Shown here one piece after another: positions 37,706-46,243 of a stretch of DNA of 64,000 nucleotides (positions are counted from its first letter, which is position 1; each line of letters begins with the position of its first letter). The notes under the pieces are model-generated. The model ran no database searches. It had not been told where the DNA came from and worked only from the letters and a program-made list of their open reading frames with translations. The position numbers and the translations under genes were made by a program. This stretch comes from [Clostridium] scindens (GTDB lineage Bacteria > Bacillota > Clostridia > Lachnospirales > Lachnospiraceae): NCBI RefSeq assembly GCF_019597925.1, contig NZ_CP080442.1, positions 1,220,001-1,284,000 on the forward strand. The letters run 5' to 3'.

Positions 37706-38671
37706 ATGAAACTAATCGATATGCACTGCGATACTTTATGGAAATTGATGGATCTGGATAAGAAGGGGAACCTGATGGAGAATGCCTGCAGCATCAGCAT
37801 CCCTTCCATGAAAAAGGCGCGATCCAAGGCTCAGTTTTTTGCATGCTTTACTTATATAAAAGATTATGAGTCCAACGGAGGGTACAATAAGGCATATGAA
37901 CATGTATTTGAGATGATCGCCTATATGAATTCTCAACTGGCAGCGTATGAAAGGGAGATATCCCTGGCCCGCTCTTATACAGAGTTGGAGAAAAACGCCG
38001 CAGAAGGAAGGATATCCGCATTCCTGACGGTGGAAGAAGGCGGAATCCTGAATGGGCAGATGAAGCGGCTGGAAGATCTCTATGGAAGCGGCATAAGGCT
38101 GATGACGATTATGTGGAATTACGAAAACTGCATCGGACATCCCGCCAGCAAGGACGCTTCCGTGATGTGGCAGGGGCTGAAGCCCTTCGGGATAGAGGTG
38201 GTCCGCCGGATGAATGAATTGGGAATGATCATAGATCTTTCCCACGCATCGGACGGTACGTTCCGCGATGTGCTGGAATACGCGGCAAAGGGCCCGGTGG
38301 TAGCGTCCCACTCCAATTGCCGGGCGATCGCGGACCATCCCAGGAACCTGTCGGATGAGATGATACGGAAACTGGCAAATGCAGGAGGTGTTGCAGGCCT
38401 GAACTTTTATGGCCCGTTTCTTGGAAACGATGAAGAGTCAAGAATTGACCAGATGGTGGCTCACATCCTTCATATGATCCGAACGGGAGGAAGCGAGTTT
38501 CCTGCTATTGGAACGGATTTTGACGGTTTTGACGGAATGAAGGTTATGGAGGTTCCGGATATATCGCAGATGGAAAAACTGTGGGATGCGCTGAAGAAGG
38601 CCGGCGTTGGGGAACGTCAGCTGGATAAATTATGGGGAGGAAATGTGGAGCGGATTTTAAATTACATATAG
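37706..38671 (+). CDS. Membrane (renal-type) dipeptidase, M19 family
   Basis: A 321-residue zinc dipeptidase-like enzyme. Metal ligands: HxD in DMHCDTLWKL (His7, Asp9), Glu in TVEEGG (about 113), His in IDLSHASD (about 177) and His in VASHSNCR (about 198). The C-terminus keeps GTDFDGFDG and the WGGNVERIL end motif. Despite the family name there is no signal peptide, so it is cytoplasmic. Start behind AAGAGGCTGG. Confidence 0.94.
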   Translation: MKLIDMHCDTLWKLMDLDKKGNLMENACSISIPSMKKARSKAQFFACFTYIKDYESNGGYNKAYEHVFEMIAYMNSQLAAYEREISLARSYTELEKNAAEGRISAFLTVEEGGILNGQMKRLEDLYGSGIRLMTIMWNYENCIGHPASKDASVMWQGLKPFGIEVVRRMNELGMIIDLSHASDGTFRDVLEYAAKGPVVASHSNCRAIADHPRNLSDEMIRKLANAGGVAGLNFYGPFLGNDEESRIDQMVAHILHMIRTGGSEFPAIGTDFDGFDGMKVMEVPDISQMEKLWDALKKAGVGERQLDKLWGGNVERILNYI

Positions 38672-38679
38672 AGCATGAC

Positions 38680-38716
38680 AAAGGCGGGCCGCTCGGTTTA
38701 CGAACGGACCGCCTTT
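38680..38716. terminator. Terminator between convergent dipeptidase and argG genes
   Basis: Outer stem AAAGGCGG / CCGCCTTT enclosing CCG/CGG and a loop, with a modest T-rich tail on the plus strand. Confidence 0.6.
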
Positions 38717-38740
38717 TGTATATTGGGATTCTATTTGGGA

Positions 38741-39967
38741 TTATTTCTGGCTCTTTTCAACTTCCTGCATCTTCAGCGCGCGGACCTTTAGCGGCAGTCC
38801 GAACAGATTGATGAATCCTTCCGCATCATGATGGTCGTACAATTCTCCGGTGGTAAAGCTTGCCAGAGACTCGCTGTATAAGGAATATGGAGATGTGGTT
38901 CCGGCCTTGATGATATTTCCTTTGTAAAGTTTGAACTTTACTTCCCCGGTCACGTATTCCTGAGTGCTTTCGATGAATGCCTGAACGGCCTCGCGAAGAG
39001 GCGTGAACCATTTTCCTTCATATACGATCTGACTAAGCTTGTTGCCCATTTCTTCTTTTACTTCATAGGTGGCGCGGTCTAACACCAGTTCCTCCAGCTG
39101 CTGGTGGGCCTCATAGAGAATCGTTCCGCCAGGCGTCTCATATACGCCGCGGGACTTCATGCCAACCACGCGGTTCTCTACGATATCGCAGATTCCAATG
39201 CCGTGCTTTCCGCCAAGCTCGTTTAACTTGCGGATGATATCGGATACCTTCATCTCTTCCCCATTGATGCTCTTAGGAACTCCCTTTTCAAAGGTCATGG
39301 TGACGTACTCGCCCTCATCAGGCGCTTTCTCAGGCGTTACGCCCAATACAAGGAGATGGTCGTAATTTGGCTCGTTTGCCGGATCTTCCAGTTCCAGGCC
39401 TTCATGGCTGATGTGCCATAAGTTACGGTCACGGCTGTAGCTGTGGCTTGCGTCGAACGGAAGGTCAATTCCGTGCTGCTTGCAGTACGCAATCTCCTCT
39501 TCACGGGAATTCATGGTCCAAACGTCCGTCATTCTCCATGGAGCGATGATCTTAAGATCAGGGGCAAGAGCCTTGATGCCAAGCTCGAAACGAATCTGGT
39601 CATTTCCTTTTCCTGTAGCCCCATGGCAGATGGCGCTGGCGCCTTCTTTTCTTGCGATCTCAACCAGTTTCTTGGCGATCGCGGGACGCGCCATGGAAGT
39701 ACCCAGGAGATACTTGTTCTCGTATACAGCGTGTGCCTGTACGCAAGGAACAACATAGTTGTCGCAGAAATCATCAACAATATCTTCTATGTATAACTTG
39801 GATGCGCCGGAAAGTTTAGCCCGCTCTTCCAGCCCGTCTAATTCTTCGCCCTGTCCGCAGTCTACGCAGCAGCAGATGACTTCGTAATCAAAATTTTCCT
39901 TCAGCCATGGAATAATGGCCGTGGTATCCAGTCCGCCTGAATATGCTAATACAACTTTCTCTTTCAT
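38741..39967 (-). CDS. argG: Argininosuccinate synthase
   Basis: A 408-residue ATP-dependent ligase joining citrulline and aspartate in arginine synthesis. The N-type ATP pyrophosphatase loop AYSGGLDTTAIIPWL opens the protein; CHGATGKGNDQIRFE (substrate binding, about 117) and SYSRDRNLWHISHEG (about 176) are typical. Length is standard. AGGAGG precedes the ATG. It stands apart from argCJBD (4.7 kb away), but its upstream region shares the TGCATATT motif, consistent with common ArgR control. argH is not in this window. Confidence 0.97.
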   Translation of the reverse strand: MKEKVVLAYSGGLDTTAIIPWLKENFDYEVICCCVDCGQGEELDGLEERAKLSGASKLYIEDIVDDFCDNYVVPCVQAHAVYENKYLLGTSMARPAIAKKLVEIARKEGASAICHGATGKGNDQIRFELGIKALAPDLKIIAPWRMTDVWTMNSREEEIAYCKQHGIDLPFDASHSYSRDRNLWHISHEGLELEDPANEPNYDHLLVLGVTPEKAPDEGEYVTMTFEKGVPKSINGEEMKVSDIIRKLNELGGKHGIGICDIVENRVVGMKSRGVYETPGGTILYEAHQQLEELVLDRATYEVKEEMGNKLSQIVYEGKWFTPLREAVQAFIESTQEYVTGEVKFKLYKGNIIKAGTTSPYSLYSESLASFTTGELYDHHDAEGFINLFGLPLKVRALKMQEVEKSQK

Positions 39968-40045
39968 GTGAAAATCCTCCTAATATAGAATCTTTATTTG
40001 ACTTTTTTTAAATTCATAACTGCATCATTGTCAATCGCAAAACAT

Positions 40046-40074
40046 ACTATACACTATTTTTTATAAATATGCAA
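40046..40074 (-). promoter_or_regulatory. Promoter of argG
   Basis: On the minus strand, TTGCAT (40074-40069) and TATAGT (40051-40046) have a 17-base spacer. The -35 element lies within one of the AAATATGCA repeats. Confidence 0.6.
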
Positions 40075-40145
40075 GAATATAATGAAAAAAAGTAAAAAAT
40101 ATACAAAATATGCATATGGGTTGAATATAAAGTGAAAAATATGCA
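40065..40145. promoter_or_regulatory. Three AAATATGCA repeats, probable ArgR sites
   Basis: AAATATGCA occurs at 40065-40073, 40106-40114 and 40137-40145 (minus-strand reading TGCATATTT). The same core, TGCATATTA, is repeated in tandem before argC. The first copy overlaps the argG -35 element, as expected for repressor sites. Confidence 0.6.
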
Positions 40146-40187
40146 GCCTTTATGAATAAATCTCCAGAAGAAATGTAAAGGCATCGC

Positions 40188-40233
40188 TTGACATATATCG
40201 ACTATCTATATATTATATAGATAGTCGATATAT
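40188..40233 (+). promoter_or_regulatory. PadR promoter overlapped by a long inverted repeat
   Basis: TTGACA at 40188-40193 and TATTAT at 40211-40216 have a 17-base spacer. Perfect 18-base arms 40193-40210 and 40216-40233, with a five-base centre (TATTA), cover the spacer and the -10 element, the expected place for PadR autorepression. Confidence 0.75.
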
Positions 40234-40268
40234 AGGCCGTCGATATAAATTTGGAAAGGAGAAACATT

Positions 40269-40607
40269 ATGGCGATTGATAGAAGCCTGGTGTCCGGAAG
40301 CACGTCAATGCTGATATTGAAACTGCTGGAAGGAAAGGATATGTACGGCTATGAGATGATTGAAGCCTTGCGCGAGAAATCGAACAACGTATTTGAATTG
40401 AAGGCGGGGACCTTGTACCCGCTTCTGCATGGGATGGAAGAAAAAGGATATCTTGGATCTTACGAGCAGGAGGAGGGAGGGAAGATACGAAAGTATTATA
40501 GTATTACGAAAGAAGGAAAGAAGATCCTGAAGCAGAAAAAAGAAGACTGGATGGCATATTCCAAGGCTGTCGTGGACGTATTAAGCGTACAAGGAGGGAT
40601 GGCATGA
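40269..40607 (+). CDS. PadR family transcriptional regulator
   Basis: A 112-residue winged-helix regulator with the family's core LILKLLEGKDMYGYEMIEAL, the wing region GTLYPLLHGMEEKGYL and the conserved RKYYSITKEGKKIL. ATG at 40269 behind TTGGAAAGGAG. It overlaps the next gene by four bases (ATGA), so it is co-translated with a membrane protein carrying a HAAS domain, a pairing common in Firmicutes. It very likely represses its own operon through the palindrome at 40193-40233. Confidence 0.93.
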   Translation: MAIDRSLVSGSTSMLILKLLEGKDMYGYEMIEALREKSNNVFELKAGTLYPLLHGMEEKGYLGSYEQEEGGKIRKYYSITKEGKKILKQKKEDWMAYSKAVVDVLSVQGGMA

Positions 40608-41948
40608 AGACGGAAGAATACCTGAAAAAACTGACGGATCAGATCCGGTGCGCGAAAGCCAGGGCGGCGATTGCAGAAGAGATGCGCGGACATATCGACG
40701 AGCAGAAGCATGCCTATATGAGCGTTGGGATGGAAGCGGAGGAAGCGGAAGAAGCCGCTGTGAAAGAGATGGGGGATCCGGTGGAGGCGGGGAGCCTGCT
40801 GGACGGCATCCACCGGCCCAGGATGGCCTGGGGAATGATTGGCTTGATCGCCGTCCTTAGCATAGCAGGTTTCATAATCCTATATCTGCTGCAAAGAAAT
40901 TTTAGCGATATGACCTTTGTGACAGGAAGCCCTGTGCATTTTGGGGGCTGGGCAATTGCTGGCTTTGCGGGAATGATAGGGGCGTGCTATTTAGATTACA
41001 GCAGGATCGGGCGCTGGGCAAAGGAGATTATGCTGGCGGCCTCTGTGGTTCTGCTTGTGGGCATAGAACATTACGGAACATCCATAAATGGCGCGATTGG
41101 CTGGATTTATGGATATCAGGTGAATGTGAAGCTGCTGCTTTTCCTTTTCGTTCCCTTGTATGGGGCTGTGTTATACCAATACCGCGGAGAGGGGAAACGA
41201 GCAGTCGTAAAAGGCATTCTTTGGATGGCCCCGGCGATTATGACCGCGCTTAAGATCCCAAGTACGGCTACGGTGCTTATCCTGTTTCTGGCATTCATGG
41301 CAGTGCTGTCCATTGCAATCTATAAGAACTGGTTCTGCGTGTCCCGCAAGGCAGCGCTTGGACTTCTGTGGCTATCTGCCTTCTTGCCCGCGATACTGTT
41401 CTGCCTGCATATATTTACAAGTGGCCCGCCCTATCAGCGTGCCAGGCTATGGGACATGGTGCATGCGGGGGCGACAGTGGAGAAAAATACCATAGGACAG
41501 ATCCTGTCTGATAGCCAGCTGATTGGCAGCCCAAATGGGGGGACTTGGCAAGGTGGCGCGGCTTCCGGGCGGAAGCGACTATGTGCTTGGCTATATTGCG
41601 GCCTGCTATGGGATTCTTATCGCAGTGGCCTTTGCCACATTGATGACGGTCTTGTTCCTGTATTTCCTGAAACTTTCGTTAAAACAGAAGAATCAGCTAG
41701 GAATGATCATGGGATGCGGATGTTCTTTGGTACTGTTCTTCCAGCTGCTGGTCTATATCCTTATCAATATAGGCATAATGCCGATAGGAAGCGTCTACTG
41801 TCCATTCATTACCTATGGAAGATTCGGGATGCTGGTGACCTATGTTCTTCTGGGACTTCTTCTGAGTATCTACAGATACCAGGACGTGCCTCTTGAAATG
41901 CAGAAGTCCGTCCGGAAACGAAGAAAGAGAAAGCCTGTATCAAATTAA
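40604..41948 (+). pseudogene. HAAS-domain FtsW/RodA/SpoVE-like membrane protein, frameshifted
   Basis: The reading frame from 40604 encodes an N-terminal HAAS/permease-prefix domain (about 1-70, LTDQIRCAKARAAIAEEMRGHID), then membrane spans of a FtsW/RodA/SpoVE-like protein up to LIGSPNGG. After six G residues at 41537-41542 homology continues in another frame (GLGKVARLPGGSDYVLGYIA) to 41948. Removing one G rejoins the two into about 447 residues. The downstream part keeps the family pattern NIGIMPIGSVYCPFITYG. The break may be a true mutation, phase variation in a G tract or a sequencing error. If intact, it would be a lipid-II flippase/glycosyltransferase-like envelope protein under PadR control. 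Confidence 0.8.
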
Positions 41949-41974
41949 AAATCGGTCGAATTCTAAAAAATTAC

Positions 41975-42002
41975 TTGACAAAGAGAAAAACATGAGTAAA
42001 AT
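41975..42002 (+). promoter_or_regulatory. Promoter of the proBA leader transcript
   Basis: TTGACA at 41975-41980 and TAAAAT at 41997-42002 with a 16-base spacer, about 55 bases before the leader peptide start. Confidence 0.6.
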
Positions 42003-42056
42003 TATTAGAAAATGAGATACTAATGAACGACTATACACAAAAAAGGAGTAGTTATT

Positions 42057-42182
42057 ATGAAAGGTTCGCGCATCATGAATCATGACAGCATCATAAATAA
42101 CGCATGCTCTACTCTGCCTTCTATGGACAGTGTTGTTTTTGTGCCGTGCCGCCCCAATCCCCTTGGGGTGTATTTGGCATAA
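42057..42182 (+). CDS. Proline-containing leader peptide upstream of proB
   Basis: A 41-codon open frame with a textbook AAAAGGAG ribosome site and an ATG at 42057. It ends VFVPCRPNPLGVYLA: proline codons at 42144, 42153 and 42159 cluster near the end, and the last two sit in a hairpin (CCCCAA/TTGGGG, 42152-42168). An intrinsic terminator follows at 42254 and proB at 42360. The arrangement fits an attenuator in which ribosome stalling at Pro codons alters folding. The encoded peptide is too short to be listed by usual gene finders. Function is inference. Confidence 0.68.
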   Translation: MKGSRIMNHDSIINNACSTLPSMDSVVFVPCRPNPLGVYLA

Positions 42183-42253
42183 AATTCAATATTGTTTTTG
42201 GAAGATAGGATATCGTTGTACTTGTCGCTTTATATTCTGCATAAAAGAAATAA

Positions 42254-42294
42254 AGGGAAACAGAAGTGTAGCATATGCTTCTGTTTCTTTTTTT
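42254..42294 (+). terminator. Intrinsic terminator between leader peptide and proB (attenuator)
   Basis: Stem GAAACAGAAG / CTTCTGTTTC (42257-42266 with 42278-42287), an inner AGCATATGCT palindrome and a run of T residues. It lies inside the leader of proB, so transcripts must read through it. Confidence 0.8.
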
Positions 42295-42359
42295 GCTCTT
42301 TTATACCGATCAAGCAGCAAAAGCGGCAGACACTTATATAAGCAGAGGAGAGAAAAATC

Positions 42360-43334
42360 ATGGACTACAGGCAGGAATTGAAAGATAAGAAAAAGATTGT
42401 GATCAAGATAGGAACATCGACCATTACCTATCCGGAGACAGGAAATATCAACCTGGACAAACTGGAAAAATTCGTAAGGATACTGATCAACCTCAGAAAT
42501 AAGGGAAAAGAAGTCATCGTGGTGTCATCGGGTGCCGTGGGCATTGGAAGAAATGTACTGGGCTTTTCTGAACGGCCAAAGGAGAAGCCGATCCGCCAGG
42601 CCTGCGCGGCGGTAGGACAGGGAAGGCTCATGATGATGTATGAAAAACTCTTTGCAGAGTACAGCCAGCTGACGGCACAGGTACTTTTGACGAAAGAGTC
42701 TATTACCAATGAAGAGTGCAAGAAAAATGCGAGGAATACGTTTGATGAACTGGCCGCAATGAACGTGGTGCCTATCGTAAATGAGAATGACGCGATATCC
42801 GTAGACGAGGAATTGTACGGAAACTTTGGGGACAACGATACAATGGCTGCGTATGTGGCGTCTCTGGTAGATGCGGATCTTTTGATCCTGATGTCGGATA
42901 TCGAGGGGCTGTATACGGATGATCCAAAGAAGAATCCAAGCGCACGATTTATCCATACGGTGGGGCAGATAGACGGGGAACTGGAAAAGATGGGGAAGGG
43001 ATCTGGAACCGGACTTGGAACCGGAGGAATGGCAACTAAGATAGAAGCCGCAAAGATCGCGACACGCTCCGGAGCGGATATGGTGATTGCCAATGGAGAT
43101 AATATCTATACGATCAATGACGTGATGGCAGGAAAGAAAGTAGGGACGCTGTTCCTGTCAAAGGACAGAGGCGATCTGGCAGGAAATGAGATGGCGCCGG
43201 TGCGGGAGCAATTCCGCAGACAGGCGAAAAGGCGTAAAAAGGAAGGCATAAATAAAGAACTGGCAGGGAATGTTATTGGCAGCCAGATCAGTACAGGAGG
43301 ACAGGCATATGGATTACATGCAGGAAATTGGTAG
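42360..43334 (+). CDS. proB: Glutamate 5-kinase
   Basis: A 324-residue enzyme for the first proline step, ATP-dependent phosphorylation of glutamate. Amino-acid kinase fold motifs: VIKIGTSTIT, VSSGAVGIG, NENDAISVDE (substrate loop) and GTGGMATKIEAAKIA. There is no C-terminal PUA domain, as in several Firmicutes; instead a basic tail (RRQAKRRKKEGINK, about 278-324) extends to an overlap of 26 bases with proA. The tail is unusual and might result from a small frameshift near the end. GAGGAGAG precedes the ATG. Confidence 0.94.
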   Translation: MDYRQELKDKKKIVIKIGTSTITYPETGNINLDKLEKFVRILINLRNKGKEVIVVSSGAVGIGRNVLGFSERPKEKPIRQACAAVGQGRLMMMYEKLFAEYSQLTAQVLLTKESITNEECKKNARNTFDELAAMNVVPIVNENDAISVDEELYGNFGDNDTMAAYVASLVDADLLILMSDIEGLYTDDPKKNPSARFIHTVGQIDGELEKMGKGSGTGLGTGGMATKIEAAKIATRSGADMVIANGDNIYTINDVMAGKKVGTLFLSKDRGDLAGNEMAPVREQFRRQAKRRKKEGINKELAGNVIGSQISTGGQAYGLHAGNW

Positions 43335-44556
43335 GACGGCAAAAGAAGCTTCATCCAAGGTTCAGTTCTTAAAGCAGACGCAGAAAAATGAAGGGCTGTG
43401 TTCTGTGGCAAGAGAACTGCGGATGCAGACGCCTTTTCTGCTTCGGGAAAATGCGAAAGACGTGGCAAGAGTCAAAGAAGAAGGAATGAAGCCGGCTATG
43501 ATCGACCGGCTGCTGCTTACGGATCAGAGGATCCATGCCATGGCGGACGGGCTGGAGCAGATAGCGAAGTTAAAAGACCCGATCGGAGAGACTGTCTCTA
43601 TGGAAGTAAGGCCCAATGGCCTGCAGATTGGCAAAAGAAGGGTGCCTCTTGGGGTAGTGGGGATCATCTATGAATCCAGGCCAAATGTGACGGCAGATGC
43701 CTTTGGACTATGCTTTAAGACAGGGAATGTGGCCATCTTAAGAGGAGGTTCGGATGCAATCCGATCGAATAAGGCGATCATAAAAGTGATTAGGGATGGG
43801 CTTAAGAAGGAGCAGCTGCCCCAGGATGCGGTGCTTCTGGTAGAGAATACGGACAGAGATGTGGCCACCCAGATGATGCGGATGAATGAATATATCGATG
43901 TGCTCATCCCGCGGGGAGGCAAGGGGCTGATCGCAAACGTGGTGGAAAACAGCACGGTACCCGTGATTGAGACAGGAACAGGCAACTGCCATATCTACGT
44001 GGACGCATCGGCGGATCTTGACATGGCGGTATCAATCATTGACAATGCGAAGACGCAGCGGATGGGCGTGTGCAATGCCTGCGAGTCTCTGGTGGTCCAT
44101 GAAGAGATCGCGCCTGTGGCAATACCTGCAATCTACGAAAGGCTGAGGCAGAAGCAGGTGGAGGTGCGCGCAGATGACAGGGCCTGCCAGATTCAGGAAG
44201 GAATGACCCGGGCAGGGGAAGAAGACTGGGGAATGGAATATCTGGACGCAGTCATATCCCTTAAGGTCGTCTCCGGGATTGAGGAAGCCATTTCCCATAT
44301 CAATCGGTATAATACCGGCCACTCAGAGTCTATTATTACCAGGGACTACGCCAGCGCGCTGAAGTTTCTGGATGAGATTGATGCGGCAGCCGTATATGTC
44401 AACGCATCCACGCGGTTTACAGACGGGCATGAGTTTGGCTTCGGGGCTGAGATTGGAATCAGCACCCAGAAACTTCACGCCAGAGGGCCCATGGGGCTGG
44501 AGGCGCTTACAACGACAAAATATATTATCTTCGGCAATGGACAGATACGTCCTTAA
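43309..44556 (+). CDS. proA: Glutamate-5-semialdehyde dehydrogenase (gamma-glutamyl phosphate reductase)
   Basis: A 415-residue NADPH-dependent enzyme for the second proline step. The start at 43309 follows CAGGAGG, and the product opens with MDYMQEIGRTAKEAS. Family signatures include VPLGVVGIIYESRPNVTADA, the GGSDAIRSNKAI loop, the catalytic Cys in MGVCNACESLVVH, and the C-terminal STRFTDGHEFGFGAEIGIST. It overlaps proB, so the two enzymes are co-translated, and it is controlled by the same leader. proC is not in the window. Confidence 0.97.
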   Translation: MDYMQEIGRTAKEASSKVQFLKQTQKNEGLCSVARELRMQTPFLLRENAKDVARVKEEGMKPAMIDRLLLTDQRIHAMADGLEQIAKLKDPIGETVSMEVRPNGLQIGKRRVPLGVVGIIYESRPNVTADAFGLCFKTGNVAILRGGSDAIRSNKAIIKVIRDGLKKEQLPQDAVLLVENTDRDVATQMMRMNEYIDVLIPRGGKGLIANVVENSTVPVIETGTGNCHIYVDASADLDMAVSIIDNAKTQRMGVCNACESLVVHEEIAPVAIPAIYERLRQKQVEVRADDRACQIQEGMTRAGEEDWGMEYLDAVISLKVVSGIEEAISHINRYNTGHSESIITRDYASALKFLDEIDAAAVYVNASTRFTDGHEFGFGAEIGISTQKLHARGPMGLEALTTTKYIIFGNGQIRP

Positions 44557-44580
44557 GCAGCATATTGGAAAACCCCCAAA

Positions 44581-44630
44581 AAAGTACTTGCATATTATGC
44601 ATATTAGATGTATAATTATGCAAGTACTTT
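44581..44630. promoter_or_regulatory. Inverted repeat with tandem TGCATATTA units, probable ArgR operator
   Basis: Perfect 13-base arms AAAGTACTTGCAT (44581-44593) and ATGCAAGTACTTT (44618-44630). Inside, TGCATATTA is repeated in tandem at 44589-44597 and 44598-44606, forming the palindrome TGCATATTATGCA. It lies between proA and the argC promoter and shares its core with sites upstream of argG. Confidence 0.65.
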
Positions 44631-44646
44631 AATTTGGACCTGTATC

Positions 44647-44673
44647 TGGACATTTGTAAAAAAGTGGTATAAT
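44647..44673 (+). promoter_or_regulatory. Promoter of the argCJBD operon
   Basis: TGGACA at 44647-44652 and TATAAT at 44668-44673 with a 15-base spacer, 48 bases before the argC start codon. Confidence 0.6.
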
Positions 44674-44720
44674 ATTTACAGGTGCATGGTTATAAATACA
44701 TTCAGGAGGATATAAAATAG

Positions 44721-45761
44721 ATGATTAAAGTAGGAATTATAGGCGCTACAGGCTATGCGGGCGGCGAACTGGCAAGGATATTGATGGGGCACAAGGATGC
44801 AGAAATCGTATGGTATGGCTCCAGAAGCTACATAGATAAGAAGTACGCGGATGTATACCAGAACATGTTCCAGATCGTGGACGCCAAATGTCTGGATGAC
44901 AATATGGAGGAACTGGCGAAGAAGGCAGATGTCATCTTTACCGCCACGCCCCAGGGATTCTGTGCTTCCGTGATCAGCGAAGCCATCCTGGCTGATACGA
45001 AGATCGTGGACTTAAGCGCTGACTTTCGCATTAAGGATGTGGCGACTTATGAGAAGTGGTATGGAATCCAGCATAAAAGCCCGCAATTTATAGAAGAAGC
45101 CGTGTATGGACTGTGCGAGATCAACCGGGAGGATGTCAAAGGCGCAAGGCTGGTTGCCAACCCGGGCTGCTATACGACTTGCTCGATCCTCACCGCCTAT
45201 CCGCTGGCAAAAGAAGGGCTGATCGATATGAATACCTTGATCATTGACGCAAAGTCCGGGACCTCCGGCGCGGGAAGAGGCGCCAAGGTAGGAAATCTCT
45301 ACTGCGAGGTAAACGAGAACATCAAGGCCTATGGAGTGGCAAGCCACAGGCATACGCCGGAGATTGAGGAGCAGCTGGGGTATGCGGCGAAGGAAGATGT
45401 GCGGATCAGTTTTACGCCGCATCTGGTTCCCATGAACCGGGGCATTCTGGCAACCGAGTATGCAACGCTTACGAAGCAGGCGACCTATGAAGATATAAAG
45501 GCAGTCTATGATAAATACTATAAGGAAGAGAAGTTCATACGCGTGCTGGAGGAAGGCGTATGTCCGGAGACAAAGTGGGTGGAAGGAAGCAACTACGTGG
45601 ACATTAACTTTAAGATAGATCCCAGGACGAACCGTATCATCATGATGGGAGCCATTGATAATCTGGTAAAAGGAGCGGCCGGCCAGGCGGTACAGAATAT
45701 GAACCTGATGTTTGGCCTTCCGGAAAGCGAAGGACTGGAACTTGTTCCAATGTTCCCATAG
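44721..45761 (+). CDS. argC: N-acetyl-gamma-glutamyl-phosphate reductase
   Basis: A 346-residue NADPH-dependent reductase of the third arginine step. The nucleotide loop is IGATGYAGGELARIL, the catalytic Cys150 lies in NPGCYTTCSI, and the substrate His is in VASHRHTPEIEEQLG. Length and end match the ~345-residue type 1 enzyme. AGGAGG precedes the ATG. First gene of the arg operon. Confidence 0.97.
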   Translation: MIKVGIIGATGYAGGELARILMGHKDAEIVWYGSRSYIDKKYADVYQNMFQIVDAKCLDDNMEELAKKADVIFTATPQGFCASVISEAILADTKIVDLSADFRIKDVATYEKWYGIQHKSPQFIEEAVYGLCEINREDVKGARLVANPGCYTTCSILTAYPLAKEGLIDMNTLIIDAKSGTSGAGRGAKVGNLYCEVNENIKAYGVASHRHTPEIEEQLGYAAKEDVRISFTPHLVPMNRGILATEYATLTKQATYEDIKAVYDKYYKEEKFIRVLEEGVCPETKWVEGSNYVDINFKIDPRTNRIIMMGAIDNLVKGAAGQAVQNMNLMFGLPESEGLELVPMFP

Positions 45762-45770
45762 AGGTGGCTT

Positions 45771-46217
45771 ATGATACGGACAATGACGATTGAAGATTAC
45801 GATGAAGTATATGCCCTGTGGACCAAGATCCGCGGGTTCGGGCTAAGAAGCGTAGATGACTCCAGAGAAGGGATCGCGCGCTTCCTTAAGAGGAATCCAA
45901 CAACCAGCGTTGTAGCGGTAGAAGATGGAAAGGTAGTTGGAAGCATTCTCTGCGGGCACGACGGACGAAGGGGCTGCCTGTACCATGTCTGCGTGGATGA
46001 AGATTACCGAAGACGGGGAATCGGGAAATCCATGGTGGTAAAGGCTATGGAAGAGTTGAAAATAGAACAGATCAATAAGGTATGCCTCATAGCGTTTACA
46101 AAAAATGATGTAGGAAACGCATTCTGGAACACGATTGGGTGGACGGAGAGGCTGGATCTGAATTATTATGATTTTGTACTGAATGAAAAGAATATTACGG
46201 CATTTAATGAACAATAA
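45771..46217 (+). CDS. GNAT acetyltransferase within the arg operon, possible N-acetylglutamate synthase
   Basis: A 148-residue GNAT protein starting nine bases after argC. The acetyl-CoA site is VCVDEDYRRRGIGKSMV (RRRGIG core), with the strand CLYHVCVDE before it and DVGNAFWNTIGW after it. Its place between argC and argJ suggests a role in making N-acetylglutamate, as a short stand-alone synthase. An unrelated GNAT activity remains possible because ArgJ can supply acetylglutamate itself. Confidence 0.85.
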   Translation: MIRTMTIEDYDEVYALWTKIRGFGLRSVDDSREGIARFLKRNPTTSVVAVEDGKVVGSILCGHDGRRGCLYHVCVDEDYRRRGIGKSMVVKAMEELKIEQINKVCLIAFTKNDVGNAFWNTIGWTERLDLNYYDFVLNEKNITAFNEQ

Positions 46218-46243
46218 CAGGCCGCATATAAGGAGGAAGAATT

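Noticed and set aside
42003..42359. T-box element before proB
   Set aside because: No T-box AGGGTGGNACCGCG core or specifier stem is visible; the leader-peptide model fits better.
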